A stretch of 64,000 nt of DNA, taken from Pseudomonas plecoglossicida NBRC 103162 = DSM 15088 (lineage in GTDB: Bacteria > Pseudomonadota > Gammaproteobacteria > Pseudomonadales > Pseudomonadaceae). The notes under the pieces are model-generated. The model did not search any database, was not told the origin of the DNA, and worked only from the letters and a program-made list of their open reading frames with translations. Location: contig NZ_BBIV01000009.1 of NCBI RefSeq assembly GCF_000730665.1, forward strand, positions 124,001 through 188,000. Direction: 5' to 3'. A program made the translations under genes and the position numbers. How positions within the stretch are numbered: position 1 is the stretch's first letter; each line of letters opens with the position of its first letter. Positions 41,736 through 52,424 of the stretch are shown here, piece by piece.

Positions 41736-43373
41736 TCAACCTGCCACGGCCGCCTGCCACCGGTTCTGGTCAACTTCGATCAAGGTCGGCCCCTTGCGCT
41801 CCACTGCCCGCCCCAGGGCAGCCTGCAGTTGCTCCACGTCGACGACATGTTCAGCTTGCGCCCCCAGCGCCCGGGCTACGCCGATGAAGTCCGGGGTGTG
41901 GATATCCACCCCGACCGGCTCGATTGCCCGGTTGACCATGTACTTCTTGATCTCTTCATAGCCCTGGTTATTCCACAACAGCACGATCAGCGGCACCTGC
42001 GCCTCGACTACGCTCGCCAGTTCCGGCAGGGTGAATTGCAAGCCACCATCACCGATCAGGCACACCGCCGGCGCACGCTCGGCCAGCCGCTCGGCACTGC
42101 CCAGCCAGGCGCCCATCGCCGCAGGCAGCGCGTAGCCCAAGGTGCCGTAGCCCGTCGAGGCATTGAACCAGCGGCGCGGGTGGTCCATGTCCAGGGTCAG
42201 GTTGCCGGTGTAGACCGGCTGGGTCGAATCCCCCACCAGGATGGCGTTCGGCAGGCGCTCCAGGATGCTCGTCAGCAGGCGCGTCTGGCTCAGGGTCGGC
42301 TGATCCCAGCTCGCCGCCAGCGATTGACGCAGACGCTGCGCGCGAACCGCACCCCAGCTGCTGTCGCGGGTCGGCGCTGGCAGATCCTGCAAGGCGTCGA
42401 ACAAGGCTTGTGCGGCCAGTTCCGCATCAGCCACCAGAGCCAGTTCCGGCAGGTAGTTGCGCACGGTCTGGTCCGGGTCGATGTCGACCCGCAGCAAGCT
42501 GCCCGGGATTTCGAAACCGCCCTTGAACGTCACGTCATAGTCGGTTTCGGCAAGCTCGGTACCGATCGCCAGGACCACATCGGCTTCGGCCACCAGCGCC
42601 CGGGTGGCGACCAGCGACTGGGTCGAACCGATCTGCAGCGGGTGCCCGGCCGGCAACAAGCCCTTGGCGTTGATGGTCAGTGCCACCGGAGCCTGCAGGT
42701 GCTCGGCCAGGCGCACCAGCGCCGAGCCCGCGCTCAATGCTCCACCGCCTGCCAGAATCAGCGGTCTGCGGGCCTTGGCCAGGCGTTCAGCCATGCCGGC
42801 CACGGCCTGCGGCGCGGCGCCTGCACGACTGCTGCGCACCGGGCGGCCCGGCAGCAGGTGGTCGGCCGGCTCGACCAGCACGTCCAGCGGGATCTCGATA
42901 TGCACCGGGCGCGGCCGGGCGCCATCGAACACGGCAAAGGCGCGGGCCAGAACCTGCGGCAGGTCGTCGGCGCTCATCAAGGTCTGCGAGAAGGCTGCCA
43001 CGCCGGCCACCAGTGCGCCCTGGTTGGGCAACTCGTGCAGCTTGCCACGGCCACCGCCCAGCTGGTCACGCGACTGCACGCTGGAGATCACCAGCATCGG
43101 GATCGAATCGGCGTAGGCCTGGCCCATGGCCGTGGTGATGTTGGTCATGCCGGGGCCTGTGATAATGAAGCACACGCCCGGCTTGCCGCGGGTTCGCGCA
43201 TAGCCATCGGCCATGAAGCCAGCGCCCTGCTCATGGCGCGGGGTGATGTGGCGGATGGACGAGGCCGCCAGGCCACGGTACAGCTCCACGGTGTGCACGC
43301 CGGGAATGCCGAAGACATGGTCCACGCCATAGCCTTCAAGGAGTTTGACCAGTACTTCGCCGCAGGTTGCCAT
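41736..43373 (-). CDS. ThDP-dependent enzyme, acetolactate synthase/2-oxoacid decarboxylase type (possible AruI)
   Basis: Thiamine-diphosphate enzyme of 545 residues with three standard domains: the N-terminal Pyr domain with cofactor-activating Glu in ITPRHEQGAGFMADGYAR, a central Rossmann domain, and the PP domain with GDGGLQFTLPEL and NNQGY. I start at the ATG at 43373; a GTG at 43382 overlaps the AAGGTG ribosome site. The similar P. putida protein is often named 5-guanidino-2-oxopentanoate decarboxylase (AruI) of arginine transamination, but no aruH is adjacent. The missing ilvH-like small subunit argues against valine synthesis. A LysR gene is divergent. Confidence 0.8.
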   Translation of the reverse strand: MATCGEVLVKLLEGYGVDHVFGIPGVHTVELYRGLAASSIRHITPRHEQGAGFMADGYARTRGKPGVCFIITGPGMTNITTAMGQAYADSIPMLVISSVQSRDQLGGGRGKLHELPNQGALVAGVAAFSQTLMSADDLPQVLARAFAVFDGARPRPVHIEIPLDVLVEPADHLLPGRPVRSSRAGAAPQAVAGMAERLAKARRPLILAGGGALSAGSALVRLAEHLQAPVALTINAKGLLPAGHPLQIGSTQSLVATRALVAEADVVLAIGTELAETDYDVTFKGGFEIPGSLLRVDIDPDQTVRNYLPELALVADAELAAQALFDALQDLPAPTRDSSWGAVRAQRLRQSLAASWDQPTLSQTRLLTSILERLPNAILVGDSTQPVYTGNLTLDMDHPRRWFNASTGYGTLGYALPAAMGAWLGSAERLAERAPAVCLIGDGGLQFTLPELASVVEAQVPLIVLLWNNQGYEEIKKYMVNRAIEPVGVDIHTPDFIGVARALGAQAEHVVDVEQLQAALGRAVERKGPTLIEVDQNRWQAAVAG

Positions 43374-43487
43374 GGGTTTCACCTTGCATCTTGTTGGAAA
43401 TCTAGGCTCATTGGACCCAAGGCACGGCTATCGCCACAATGCAAAAAAACACATACTAGCCATGTCCTGAGATCATGGCTCGACTTG

Positions 43488-44363
43488 ATGAAACGACTCC
43501 CGCCCCTCCCCGCCTTGCACACGTTCCTGGTGACCGCACAGCACTGCAACTTCACCCGTGCCGCGCAGCAGCTGCATATCACCCAAGGTGCGGTCAGCCG
43601 GCAGATCGCCGGGCTCGAGGAGCACCTTGGCTACGCCTTGTTCAAGCGCCAGGCCCGTGGCCTGAGCCTGACTCGGGAAGGCCAGGACTGGCTGCCGCGG
43701 GTGCAACAGGTATTCGCCTTGATCGAACAGGGCGTGCGCGAAGTGGGTGGGCGCAGCGCCGCCTTGCAGCTCAAGGCCCCTACCTGCGTGATGCGCTGGT
43801 TGCTGCCGCGGCTGATGGAATGGCAGGCATTGCGCCCCGACGTGCCGGTGGAGCTGACCACCACCGTGCAACACGGGGTGGATTTTCGTCATGAAGGCTT
43901 CGATGCCGCGGTGGTCTATGGCAATGCGCCGAACCATGGGCTGCATGTGCGTAAGCTGTTCGATGAACAACTCACCCCGGTGTGCGCGCCATCGCTGCTG
44001 GCGGGGCCGGTACCGCTGAAGACCAACGAAGACCTCAAGCGTCACATGTTGCTGCACCCCTCTCGTGACGAGCATGACTGGCGCCTGTGGCTGCTGGCCG
44101 CTGGTGCGAACCTCGAAACCCAAGGGCCAAGGCAGCATTTCGAAACATTGGACATGGCCATGGCGATGGCCTCGCAAGGAACTGGAGTGGCCATTGGTGA
44201 CTGGGCATTGATCGGTGATGACCTGAAAAGCGGCAGGCTGTGCATGCCCTTCGGGCTGAAGGTGCTGACAGGCAAGGGTTACTACCTGGCCTGCCAGGCC
44301 AGGAACATGCCGCCTGGATTGGTCGAGCTGATGGATTGGTTGCAGAGTCGGGTTGAGCCGTGA
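43488..44363 (+). CDS. LysR-family transcriptional regulator
   Basis: I start at 43488 (MKRLPPLPALHTFLVTAQHC). The 291-residue protein has the LysR helix-turn-helix (NFTRAAQQLHITQGAVSRQI) and an effector domain of the GcvA type (APTCVMRWLLPRLMEWQALR). It is divergent from the ThDP enzyme gene with 114 bases between the starts, the usual regulator-target arrangement, so it probably controls that gene. The effector is unknown. Confidence 0.92.
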   Translation: MKRLPPLPALHTFLVTAQHCNFTRAAQQLHITQGAVSRQIAGLEEHLGYALFKRQARGLSLTREGQDWLPRVQQVFALIEQGVREVGGRSAALQLKAPTCVMRWLLPRLMEWQALRPDVPVELTTTVQHGVDFRHEGFDAAVVYGNAPNHGLHVRKLFDEQLTPVCAPSLLAGPVPLKTNEDLKRHMLLHPSRDEHDWRLWLLAAGANLETQGPRQHFETLDMAMAMASQGTGVAIGDWALIGDDLKSGRLCMPFGLKVLTGKGYYLACQARNMPPGLVELMDWLQSRVEP

Positions 44364-44369
44364 GGGCCT

Positions 44370-44436
44370 CTCGCGGATGAATCCGCTTCTACGCGCTCGA
44401 TGCAGTCTTTGCAGGAGCGGATTTATCCGCGAGAAA
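44370..44436. repeat. REPIN-like element of a third type
   Basis: Inverted copies of GCGGAT-NN-ATCCGC lie in 44370-44395 and 44409-44436, flanked by TCTCGCGGAT and ATCCGCGAGA. The arms and the tail (TTCTACGCG) differ from the two common REP types in this window. It separates two convergent genes. Confidence 0.75.
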
Positions 44437-44462
44437 CACGACTCAGCAACCGGGGCAACCGC

Positions 44463-45332
44463 TCACTCCTCGACGCTCATGTATTCCTTGGCCCAGCGGA
44501 TGTAGTCCTCAGGCTGGGTGTAGGTGTGCGAGAGCTCGGTGGCGCTGAGGTTTTCGGACTTGTTCTGCTGCCCACGCTGCAGGCGCAGGCAGTCGTAGGT
44601 GGCCTTGATCGCGGCGAAGTACGCAGCGTGGCCATCGACCACGATACGCACGCCAAGGCGCGCCAGGCGCTCGTCGTCACGCAGGTTGGGGTTGGCGTAG
44701 GTCACCAGCATCAACGGTACGGTCAGGTGCTCGGCGATCTGCTCCAGTTGCTCGAAGTCCTTCACGCCGACCATGCAGATGCCGTCGGCACCCGCTTTCT
44801 GGTAGCTCTGGGTGCGCACGATGATTTCCTCGGTGCTGAGCACGCCGGCGTTGGTCCGGGCAATGATCGACAGCGAGGAATCCACCCGCGCCTCCAGCGC
44901 CGCGCGGATCTTGCCCACGCCCTCGTCGACCGGAATCAGGTCGGTGGACTTGCGCCCGAACTGGGCTGGCAGCAGCGTGTCTTCGATGGTCAGCGCCGCC
45001 ACGCCGGCGCGCTCGAGTTCGATGACCGTGCGCATCACATTGAGCGCATTGCCGTAGCCATGGTCGGCATCGGCCAGCACCGGCAGCTGGGCGATACGGC
45101 CGATACGGGTGGCCTGCTCGACGAACTCGCTCAGGGTGATCAGGGCGAAGTCCGGCGCCGCCAGCACCTGCAAGGACGCGACCGAACCGCCAAGGATCCC
45201 GACTTCGAAACCCAGGTCGGCGGCAATGCGCGCCGACATCGGATCGAACACGGAAGCGGTGTGATAGCAGGAACCTGAAGCGAGCAGCTCGCGGAAGGCA
45301 AAACGCAGATCTTGATGGGAAGCCTTGGGCAT
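44463..45332 (-). CDS. Oxaloacetate decarboxylase-type enzyme (PEP mutase/isocitrate lyase superfamily)
   Basis: A 289-residue enzyme starting at 45332 ([20 protein letters not shown]). It has the superfamily barrel with [11 protein letters not shown], the Mg-binding segment [24 protein letters not shown] and SIIARTNAG. The isocitrate lyase Cys signature KKCGH is absent. It closely resembles the Pseudomonas protein shown to decarboxylate oxaloacetate (PA4872), from memory. It is a single-gene unit, divergent from the MFS exporter. Confidence 0.87.
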   Translation of the reverse strand: MPKASHQDLRFAFRELLASGSCYHTASVFDPMSARIAADLGFEVGILGGSVASLQVLAAPDFALITLSEFVEQATRIGRIAQLPVLADADHGYGNALNVMRTVIELERAGVAALTIEDTLLPAQFGRKSTDLIPVDEGVGKIRAALEARVDSSLSIIARTNAGVLSTEEIIVRTQSYQKAGADGICMVGVKDFEQLEQIAEHLTVPLMLVTYANPNLRDDERLARLGVRIVVDGHAAYFAAIKATYDCLRLQRGQQNKSENLSATELSHTYTQPEDYIRWAKEYMSVEE

Positions 45333-45682
45333 GATCACTCCGCTAATAGGTAAAAATAGAACGGTTGCTACCGACCCCTGAATCGGTTCTACCTGACCTG
45401 TTCCAACCGTCGCCATCTGGGCGGTCATGCTCGACATGCAGGCAGAGGAATAAAAGGTGTGGGAGACAGCGACAAAAAAACCGGTGGCTTTTAAATGCAC
45501 CATGCTGGTGCAAGCCCCGGATTTCAGCTTCTGCGGTACAGCCACGATATCACGCGGCCATGCAGCACTGGATGAATGCGCCAATGCCGATCTTGCATAG
45601 GGGATGCAGATAGTACATAGGAAGCTACCTAAGTCGCGTTACAATCCTTGCCATCCGCTCCAGCCCTGACAAGGTAAGCCCC
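45333..45682. other. Divergent intergenic region between oxaloacetate decarboxylase and MFS exporter genes
   Basis: About 350 bases without a credible gene. Next to the MFS start there is an imperfect inverted repeat ACATAGG-N6-CCTAAGT (45613-45632), possibly an operator. On the decarboxylase side, AT-rich sequence near 45345-45365 could hold its promoter. Confidence 0.4.
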
Positions 45683-47134
45683 GTGACCGCCGCCCTGCCC
45701 CCCACCGACCTGCGCAACGTGCTCACGGCCCTGATGCTGGCCATTTTCCTTGGCGCCCTGGACCAGACCATCGTCGCCGTTTCACTGCCCGCCATCTCGG
45801 CCCAGTTCAACGATGTCGGCCTACTGGCCTGGGTGATCTCCGGCTACATGGTGGCGATGACCGTGGCCGTGCCCATCTACGGCAAGCTGGGTGACCTGTA
45901 TGGCCGCCGGCGTATGATCCTCACCGGTATCAGCCTGTTCACCCTGGCCTCGATCGCCTGTGCGCTGGCCCAGGACATGCAGCAACTGGTGGTGGCGCGG
46001 GTGCTGCAAGGCATCGGCGCGGGCGGCATGGTTTCGGTAAGCCAGGCGATCATCGGCGAGTTCGTCCCGCCGCGCGAACGTGGCCGCTACCAGGGCTATT
46101 TCAGCAGCATGTACGCCGTGGCCAGCGTGGCCGGGCCAGTGCTTGGCGGCTGGCTGACCGAGTACCTGTCGTGGCGCTGGGTATTCTGGATCAACCTTCC
46201 GCTGGGGCTGGTCGCCTTGTGGGCCATTCGCCGGGCCCTGGCCGGCGTGCCAACGCAGCGCCGAAACGCCCAGGTCGACTATACGGGCGCGCTGCTGCTG
46301 ATCCTCGGCCTGGGAAGCCTGCTGCTGGGTATCACACTGGTGGGCCAGGGCCAGGGGTGGACCGCGGCACCCGTGCTGGCCCTGTTCATCTGCGCCGGCC
46401 TTGGCCTGGCGCTGTTCATCGGCCATGAGCGTCGCTGCCAGGAGCCCCTGCTGCCGCTGGACCTGTTCGGCAACCGGGTCGCCGTGCTGTGCTGGGGGGT
46501 GATCTTCTTCGCCAGCTTCCAGTCGATCTCGCTGACCATGCTGATGCCCCTGCGCTACCAGGGCATTACCGGTGCCGGCGCCGACAGCGCCGCGCTGCAC
46601 CTGTTGCCGCTGGCCATCGGCCTGCCCATGGGGGCCTTTATCGGCGGGCGGATGACCACCTTCACCGGTCGCTACAAGCCGCAGATCCTTGCCGGTGCGA
46701 TATTGATGCCGATGGCCATCTTCGCCATGGCCATCACCCCAGTGCAGTCCGTTCTGCTCAGCGGCGTGTTCATGCTGTTGACCGGGTTCGCCTGCGGCTT
46801 GCAGTTCCCGACCTCATTGGTGGGCACGCAAAGCGCAGTGGGCATCAAGGACATCGGCGTGGCCACCAGCACTACCAACCTGTTCCGCTCGCTGGGCGGG
46901 GCCTTGGGGGTGGCGTGCATGTCCAGCCTGCTGCTGGCGCTGCTGCATCAGGGCGGGCTTGAAGTGCTGGGCAATCCATTGCTAGGGAGTCTGCAGACGG
47001 GTGAGCCGGAGCCGGCGATGCAGGCGCGGCTGGTGGAAACGTTCCGTCATCTGCTGATGGGCAGTGCTGCGGTGGCCGTTGTAGCGTTGTTGGCAGCGGT
47101 GGCGTTGCCGGACCGGCAGTTGCGTGGGCGCTAG
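45683..47134 (+). CDS. MFS multidrug exporter, DHA2 (EmrB/QacA) type
   Basis: Proton-driven drug efflux permease of 483 residues with 14 predicted helices. The start is GTG at 45683 after an AAGG site. Family motifs are LDQTIVAVSLPAI in helix 1 (motif D1), GKLGDLYGRRRMIL (motif A) and RVLQGIGAGGMVSVSQAII (motif B), and VAGPVLGGWLTEY (motif C, antiporter). No emrA-like adaptor is beside it. It is convergent with ttgR, and its regulator is not obvious. Confidence 0.92.
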   Translation: MTAALPPTDLRNVLTALMLAIFLGALDQTIVAVSLPAISAQFNDVGLLAWVISGYMVAMTVAVPIYGKLGDLYGRRRMILTGISLFTLASIACALAQDMQQLVVARVLQGIGAGGMVSVSQAIIGEFVPPRERGRYQGYFSSMYAVASVAGPVLGGWLTEYLSWRWVFWINLPLGLVALWAIRRALAGVPTQRRNAQVDYTGALLLILGLGSLLLGITLVGQGQGWTAAPVLALFICAGLGLALFIGHERRCQEPLLPLDLFGNRVAVLCWGVIFFASFQSISLTMLMPLRYQGITGAGADSAALHLLPLAIGLPMGAFIGGRMTTFTGRYKPQILAGAILMPMAIFAMAITPVQSVLLSGVFMLLTGFACGLQFPTSLVGTQSAVGIKDIGVATSTTNLFRSLGGALGVACMSSLLLALLHQGGLEVLGNPLLGSLQTGEPEPAMQARLVETFRHLLMGSAAVAVVALLAAVALPDRQLRGR

Positions 47135-47139
47135 GTCTT

Positions 47140-47182
47140 GGGGGCGCTTTGCGCCTCAATCGCCGGCAAGCCGGCTCCCACC
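47140..47182. repeat. REP element (CCGGC type)
   Basis: Single REP with its leading stem (GGGGCGC/GCGCCTC region) and the core CGCCGGCAAGCCGGCTCCCACC, located between the convergent MFS and ttgR genes. Confidence 0.8.
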
Positions 47183-47247
47183 GAAGACGGGTTTAATCCC
47201 TGCTTAATGAAGAAGGGAAACACTTCCTCACAAACCTTAACAAAGTG

Positions 47248-47880
47248 TCATTTGCGCAGCGCGGGGCTCAAGCGCAGCATATCCAGCCCGGTGTCGACCC
47301 ATTGCTCGGCACCGCCCAGCAGGTCGAAGCTGTCGGGCAGCAGCAACCAGCGCCCGATCAGGCCATCGACATAGGCAAACAAGGTGACCGCCGCGCGCTC
47401 GACATCCAGCCCGGCCGGCAACTGTTCACGGCGCACGGCATTGGCCAGCGCCAAGGTAATGCCCTCGTGGCAGTCCAGCACCGCACCCTGGCGCTGCTGG
47501 CGAATTTCACACATGTCGTCGGTGAACTCGCACTTGTGATGCAAGATCTCATTGATACGCCGCGTTCGCGCGTCGAGCACCAGCTCGTTGAACACTTGCA
47601 GCAACAATTTGCGCATGCAGCCCAGCGGGTCCAGTTCGTCTTCGCTTTCGCTAGCGCGCGCCAGGTGGTCATGGGTTTCGTGCAGGCTGTCCAGCAAGGC
47701 CTGCACCAGCTCGGCCTTGTTGTTGAAGTGCCAGTAGATAGCCCCCCGGGTCACGCCCGCCAGCTCGGCGATTTCGGCCAGCGTGGTACGCGCGACCCCG
47801 CGCTTGTAGAAGGCCCGTTCCGCGGCCTCGATGATCTGGGCGCGGGTCTCCTGGGCTTCTTCTTTGGTTCGACGGACCAT
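47248..47880 (-). CDS. ttgR: TetR-family repressor TtgR
   Basis: Represses ttgABC and itself and is released by antibiotics, flavonoids and other aromatic ligands. The 210-residue product matches the TtgR I remember in length and in most residues, with the N-terminal helix-turn-helix ([21 protein letters not shown]). A few ligand-domain residues differ from the KT2440 protein. It is divergent from ttgA across the known type of operator. Confidence 0.97.
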   Translation of the reverse strand: MVRRTKEEAQETRAQIIEAAERAFYKRGVARTTLAEIAELAGVTRGAIYWHFNNKAELVQALLDSLHETHDHLARASESEDELDPLGCMRKLLLQVFNELVLDARTRRINEILHHKCEFTDDMCEIRQQRQGAVLDCHEGITLALANAVRREQLPAGLDVERAAVTLFAYVDGLIGRWLLLPDSFDLLGGAEQWVDTGLDMLRLSPALRK

Positions 47881-48007
47881 GGCAGTACGACCTCATCTGG
47901 GCCCGCAGGCACTGCGCCTGGGGGAAATCCGCCGGGGGCACCTCTTCTGGGCGCCTGCCGGATGGGCTAATCGACGGCTGGGGTGGTCATCTACTACCAC
48001 CCAGCGC

Positions 48008-48037
48008 TATTTACAAACAACCGTGAATGTAAGTATA
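48008..48037. promoter_or_regulatory. TtgR operator in the ttgR-ttgA region
   Basis: The stretch from TATTTACAAACAACC to GTGAATGTAAGTATA forms an imperfect inverted repeat and agrees, with one or two changes, with the TtgR operator I recall from P. putida, which overlaps both divergent promoters. The TACAAACA and TGTAAGTA half-sites are the key contacts. Confidence 0.85.
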
Positions 48038-48114
48038 TTCGTTAGTAAGCTACTCCGATAAAGACTCTTCCATTACTCTTGAGCGCCTCCCTGCTCCAGC
48101 GACCCGAGGATCAC

Positions 48115-49269
48115 ATGCAATTCAAGCCAGCCGTTACCGCTCTGGTTTCCGCCGTCGCCCTGGCAACCCTGCTAAGTGGCTGCAAGAAAGAAGAAGCCGC
48201 GCCCGCAGCGCAGGCTCCTCTGGTCGGCGTCGTCACCTTGCAAGCGCAAGCCTTCACCCTGACCTCGGAACTGCCGGGGCGCACCAGTGCCTACCGCGTC
48301 GCCGAAGTGCGCCCGCAGGTCAATGGCATCATCCTCAAGCGCCTGTTCAAGGAAGGTAGCGAGGTCAAGGAAGGCCAGCAGCTCTACCAGATCGACCCTG
48401 CGGTGTACGAGGCCAACCTGGCCAACGCCCAGGCCAACCTGCAGGCGACCCGCTCGCTGGCCGAGCGCTACAAGCAACTGATCGTCGAGCAGGCAGTCTC
48501 CAAGCAGGAATACGACGATGCCAATGCCAAACGATTGCAGGCCGATGCATCGCTCAAGAGTGCGCAGATCGACCTGCGCTATACCAAGGTGCTGGCGCCT
48601 ATCAGCGGCCGCATCGGCCGCTCCTCGTTCACCGAAGGTGCACTGGTGAGCAACGGCCAGACCAACGCCATGGCCACCATCCAGCAGCTCGACCCGATCT
48701 ACGTCGATGTCACCCAGTCCACCGCCGAGCTGCTCAAGCTGCGCCGTGAGCTGGAAAGCGGCCAACTGCAGAAGGCCGGCAATAACGCCGCGTCGGTACA
48801 GTTGGTGCTGGAGGACGGCAGCCTGTTCACCCAGGAAGGTCGCCTGGAGTTCTCGGAAGTCGCGGTCGACGAGACCACCGGTTCCGTGACCCTGCGCGCC
48901 ATCTTCCCGAACCCCGATCACACCCTGCTGCCAGGCATGTTCGTGCATGCGCGGCTCAAGGCCGGGGTCAACAGCAATGCCATCCTGGCGCCGCAGCAAG
49001 GCGTGACCCGTGACCTCAAGGGCGCCCCTACCGCGCTGGTGGTCAACCAGGCGAACAAGGTCGAACTGCGCCAGCTCAAGGCCAGCCGCACCCTGGGCAG
49101 CGATTGGCTGATCGAGGAAGGCCTGAACCCGGGCGACCGCCTGATCACCGAAGGCCTGCAGTACGTACGCCCAGGTGTCGAGGTCACGGTCAGCGATGCG
49201 ACCAACGTCAAGAAGCCGGCCGGCCCTGATCAGGCCAGCGCGGCCAAAGCAGACGCCAAAGCGGAGTAA
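48115..49269 (+). CDS. ttgA: Periplasmic adaptor of the TtgABC efflux pump
   Basis: Membrane-fusion lipoprotein that bridges TtgB and TtgC. I start at 48115 ([20 protein letters not shown]), giving 384 residues, the known length. The lipobox LLSGC places lipidated Cys at residue 23. Beta-barrel, lipoyl ([20 protein letters not shown]) and helical-hairpin parts are complete. Expression is controlled by TtgR. Confidence 0.97.
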   Translation: MQFKPAVTALVSAVALATLLSGCKKEEAAPAAQAPLVGVVTLQAQAFTLTSELPGRTSAYRVAEVRPQVNGIILKRLFKEGSEVKEGQQLYQIDPAVYEANLANAQANLQATRSLAERYKQLIVEQAVSKQEYDDANAKRLQADASLKSAQIDLRYTKVLAPISGRIGRSSFTEGALVSNGQTNAMATIQQLDPIYVDVTQSTAELLKLRRELESGQLQKAGNNAASVQLVLEDGSLFTQEGRLEFSEVAVDETTGSVTLRAIFPNPDHTLLPGMFVHARLKAGVNSNAILAPQQGVTRDLKGAPTALVVNQANKVELRQLKASRTLGSDWLIEEGLNPGDRLITEGLQYVRPGVEVTVSDATNVKKPAGPDQASAAKADAKAE

Positions 49270-49272
49270 ACC

Positions 49273-52200
49273 ATGTCGAAGTTCTTTATCGATCGCCCGA
49301 TCTTCGCCTGGGTGATCGCCTTGGTGATCATGCTGGTCGGCGCCTTGTCGATCCTGAAGCTGCCGGTCAACAGTACCCCAGCATCGCGCCACCGGCCATC
49401 GCCATCTCCGTGACCTACCCGGGCGCCTCGGCGCAGACCGTGCAGGACACCGTGGTGCAGGTCATCGAGCAGCAGCTCAACGGTATCGACAACCTGCGTT
49501 ATGTGTCTTCGGAGAGCAACTCCGACGGCAGCATGACCATTACCGCCACCTTCGAGCAGGGCACCAACCCTGATACCGCGCAGGTCCAGGTGCAGAACAA
49601 GCTGAACCTGGCCACCCCGCTGCTGCCGCAGGAAGTGCAGCAGCAAGGTATCCGCGTCACCAAGGCAGTGAAGAACTTCCTGCTGGTGATCGGTCTGGTG
49701 TCCGAAGACGGCAGCATGACCAAGGACGACCTGGCGAACTACATCGTTTCCAACATGCAGGACCCGATCTCGCGTACCGCCGGTGTCGGTGACTTCCAGG
49801 TGTTCGGTGCACAGTACGCCATGCGTATCTGGCTCGATCCGGCCAAGCTGAACAAGTTCCAGCTGACCCCGGTCGACGTCAAGACCGCCGTTGCCGCGCA
49901 GAACGTCCAGGTATCCTCCGGCCAGCTCGGCGGCCTGCCTGCCCTGCCCGGTACCCAGCTCAACGCCACCATCATCGGCAAGACCCGTCTGCAGACCGCC
50001 GAGCAGTTCGAGAAGATCCTGCTCAAGGTCAACAAGGATGGCTCGCAAGTACGCCTGAGTGATGTCGCCCAGGTTGGCCTGGGTGGCGAGAACTACGCCG
50101 TCAGCGCCCAGTTCAACGGCAAGCCGGCCTCGGGCCTGGCAGTCAAGCTGGCCACCGGCGCCAACGCCCTCGACACGGCCAGGGCCCTGCGCAAGACCGT
50201 CTCCGACCTGGAGCCGTTCTTCCCGCCGGGCGTGAAAGCAGTGTTCCCGTATGACACCACGCCAGTGGTCACCGAATCGATCAGCGGGGTGATCCACACC
50301 CTGATCGAAGCCGTGGTCCTGGTGTTCCTGGTGATGTACCTGTTCCTGCAGAACTTCCGTGCCACCGTCATCACCACCATGACCGTTCCGGTGGTATTGC
50401 TCGGCACCTTCGGCATCCTCGCCGCCGCAGGCTTCAGCATCAACACCCTGACCATGTTCGCCATGGTTCTGGCCATCGGCTTGCTGGTGGACGATGCCAT
50501 CGTCGTGGTGGAGAACGTCGAGCGGGTCATGTCCGAGGAAGGCTTGCCGCCCAAGGAGGCGACCAAGCGTTCCATGGAGCAGATCCAGGGAGCGCTGGTG
50601 GGTATCGCCCTGGTGCTGTCGGCGGTACTGCTGCCCATGGCCTTCTTCGGCGGCTCCACCGGTGTGATCTACCGCCAGTTCTCCATCACCATCGTCTCGG
50701 CCATGGGCCTGTCGGTGCTGGTGGCCCTGATCTTCACCCCGGCGCTGTGCGCCACCATGCTCAAGCCGCTGAAGAAGGGCGAGCACCATGTGGCCAAGCG
50801 CGGCTTCTTTGGCTGGTTCAACCGCAACTTCGACCGCAGCGTGGAAGGCTACGAGCGCAGCGTCGGCACCATCCTGCGCAACAAGCTGCCGTTCCTGCTC
50901 GCCTACGCCCTGATCGTGGTCGGCATGATCTGGCTGTTCGCCCGTATCCCCACCGCGTTCCTGCCCGAGGAAGACCAGGGCGTACTGTTCGCCCAGGTAC
51001 AGACCCCGGCCGGCTCCAGTGCCGAGCGCACCCAGGTGGTGGTCGACCAGATGCGCGAGTACCTGCTCAAGGAAGAAGGCGATACCGTTGCCTCGGTGTT
51101 CACCGTCAACGGCTTCAACTTCGCCGGTCGTGGCCAGAGCTCGGGCATGGCGTTCATCATGCTCAAGCCATGGGACGAGCGCTCCAAGGAGAACAGCGTG
51201 TTCGCCCTGGCCCAGCGTGCCCAGCAGCATTTCTTCACCTTCCGCGATGCGATGGTGTTCGCCTTCGCCCCGCCTGCGGTACTCGAACTGGGTAACGCCA
51301 CCGGCTTCGACGTGTTCCTCCAGGACCGTGGCGGTGTCGGCCATGAAAAACTCATGGAAGCGCGCAACCAGTTCCTGGCCAAGGCCGCGCAGAGCAAGGT
51401 GCTCAGTGCCGTGCGCCCGAACGGCCTGAACGATGAGCCGCAGTACCAGCTGACCATCGATGACGAGCGTGCCAGCGCCCTGGGCGTGACCATCGCCGAC
51501 ATCAACAACACCCTGTCGATTGCCCTCGGTGCCAGCTACGTCAACGACTTCATCGACCGCGGTCGGGTCAAGAAGGTGTACATCCAGGGCGAGCCGAATT
51601 CGCGGATGAGCCCGGAAGACCTGCAGAAGTGGTACGTGCGCAACGGTAAAGGCGAGATGGTGCCGTTCTCCTCCTTCGCCAAGGGCGAGTGGAGCTACGG
51701 ATCGCCGAAGCTGTCGCGCTACAACGGCGTCGAGGCGATGGAAATCCTCGGTGCACCGGCCCCGGGCTACAGCACCGGTGAAGCCATGGCCGAGGTGGAG
51801 CGCATCGCTGGCGAGCTGCCTGACGGCATCGGCTTCTCCTGGACCGGCATGTCCTACGAGGAAAAACTCTCCGGCTCGCAGATGCCTGCGCTGTTCGCCC
51901 TGTCGGTACTGTTCGTGTTCCTCTGCCTGGCAGCCCTGTACGAAAGCTGGTCGATCCCGATCGCGGTCGTGCTGGTGGTGCCACTGGGTATCATCGGTGC
52001 ACTGGTCGCCACCAGCCTGCGCGGGTTGTCCAACGACGTGTACTTCCTGGTCGGCCTGTTGACCACCATCGGCCTGGCGGCGAAGAACGCGATCCTGATC
52101 GTCGAATTCGCCAAGGAACTGCACGAGCAGGGCCGCAGCCTGTATGACGCAGCGATCGAAGCGTGCCGCATGCGTCTGCGCCCGATCATCATGACCTCGC

Positions 52201-52424
52201 TGGCGTTCATCCTCGGCGTGGTACCGTTGACCATCGCCAGCGGCGCGGGCGCCGGCAGCCAGCACGCCATCGGCACCGGTGTGATCGGCGGCATGATCAG
52301 CGCCACCGTGCTGGCGATCTTCTGGGTACCGCTATTCTTCGTCGCAGTGTCGTCGCTGTTCGGCAGCAAAGAGCCGGAAGCACACGCCACCCCTGAAACT
52401 CCACGTTATGAGGCTGGGCAATGA
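49273..52424 (+). pseudogene. ttgB: RND transporter TtgB with a one-base frameshift near its start
   Basis: Inner-membrane RND drug/solvent:H+ antiporter. The ATG at 49273 begins the expected [20 protein letters not shown], but after codon 33 (AAC at 49369-49371) one C is missing: the sequence reads AACAGTAC where the family has AACCAGTAC (Asn-Gln-Tyr). The frame then ends at TGA 49411-49413 after 46 codons. From 49410 the remaining 1,004 codons stay open in the shifted frame to the normal end, with the RND helices and all conserved loops intact. A restart would lack the first membrane helix. It is either a recent inactivating mutation or an assembly error; the deletion is not in a long homopolymer. 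Confidence 0.9.

Noticed and set aside
45613..45632. Inverted repeat ACATAGG-N6-CCTAAGT as a firm operator of the MFS exporter
   Set aside because: The match is 6 of 7 in short arms and no regulator gene is adjacent, so it is mentioned only within the intergenic entry.
49230..52265. Antisense reading frame of about 1,011 codons opposite ttgB
   Set aside because: Same low-complexity His/Gln/Asp-rich composition; ttgB on the plus strand has full RND similarity. It is a shadow of high third-position GC.
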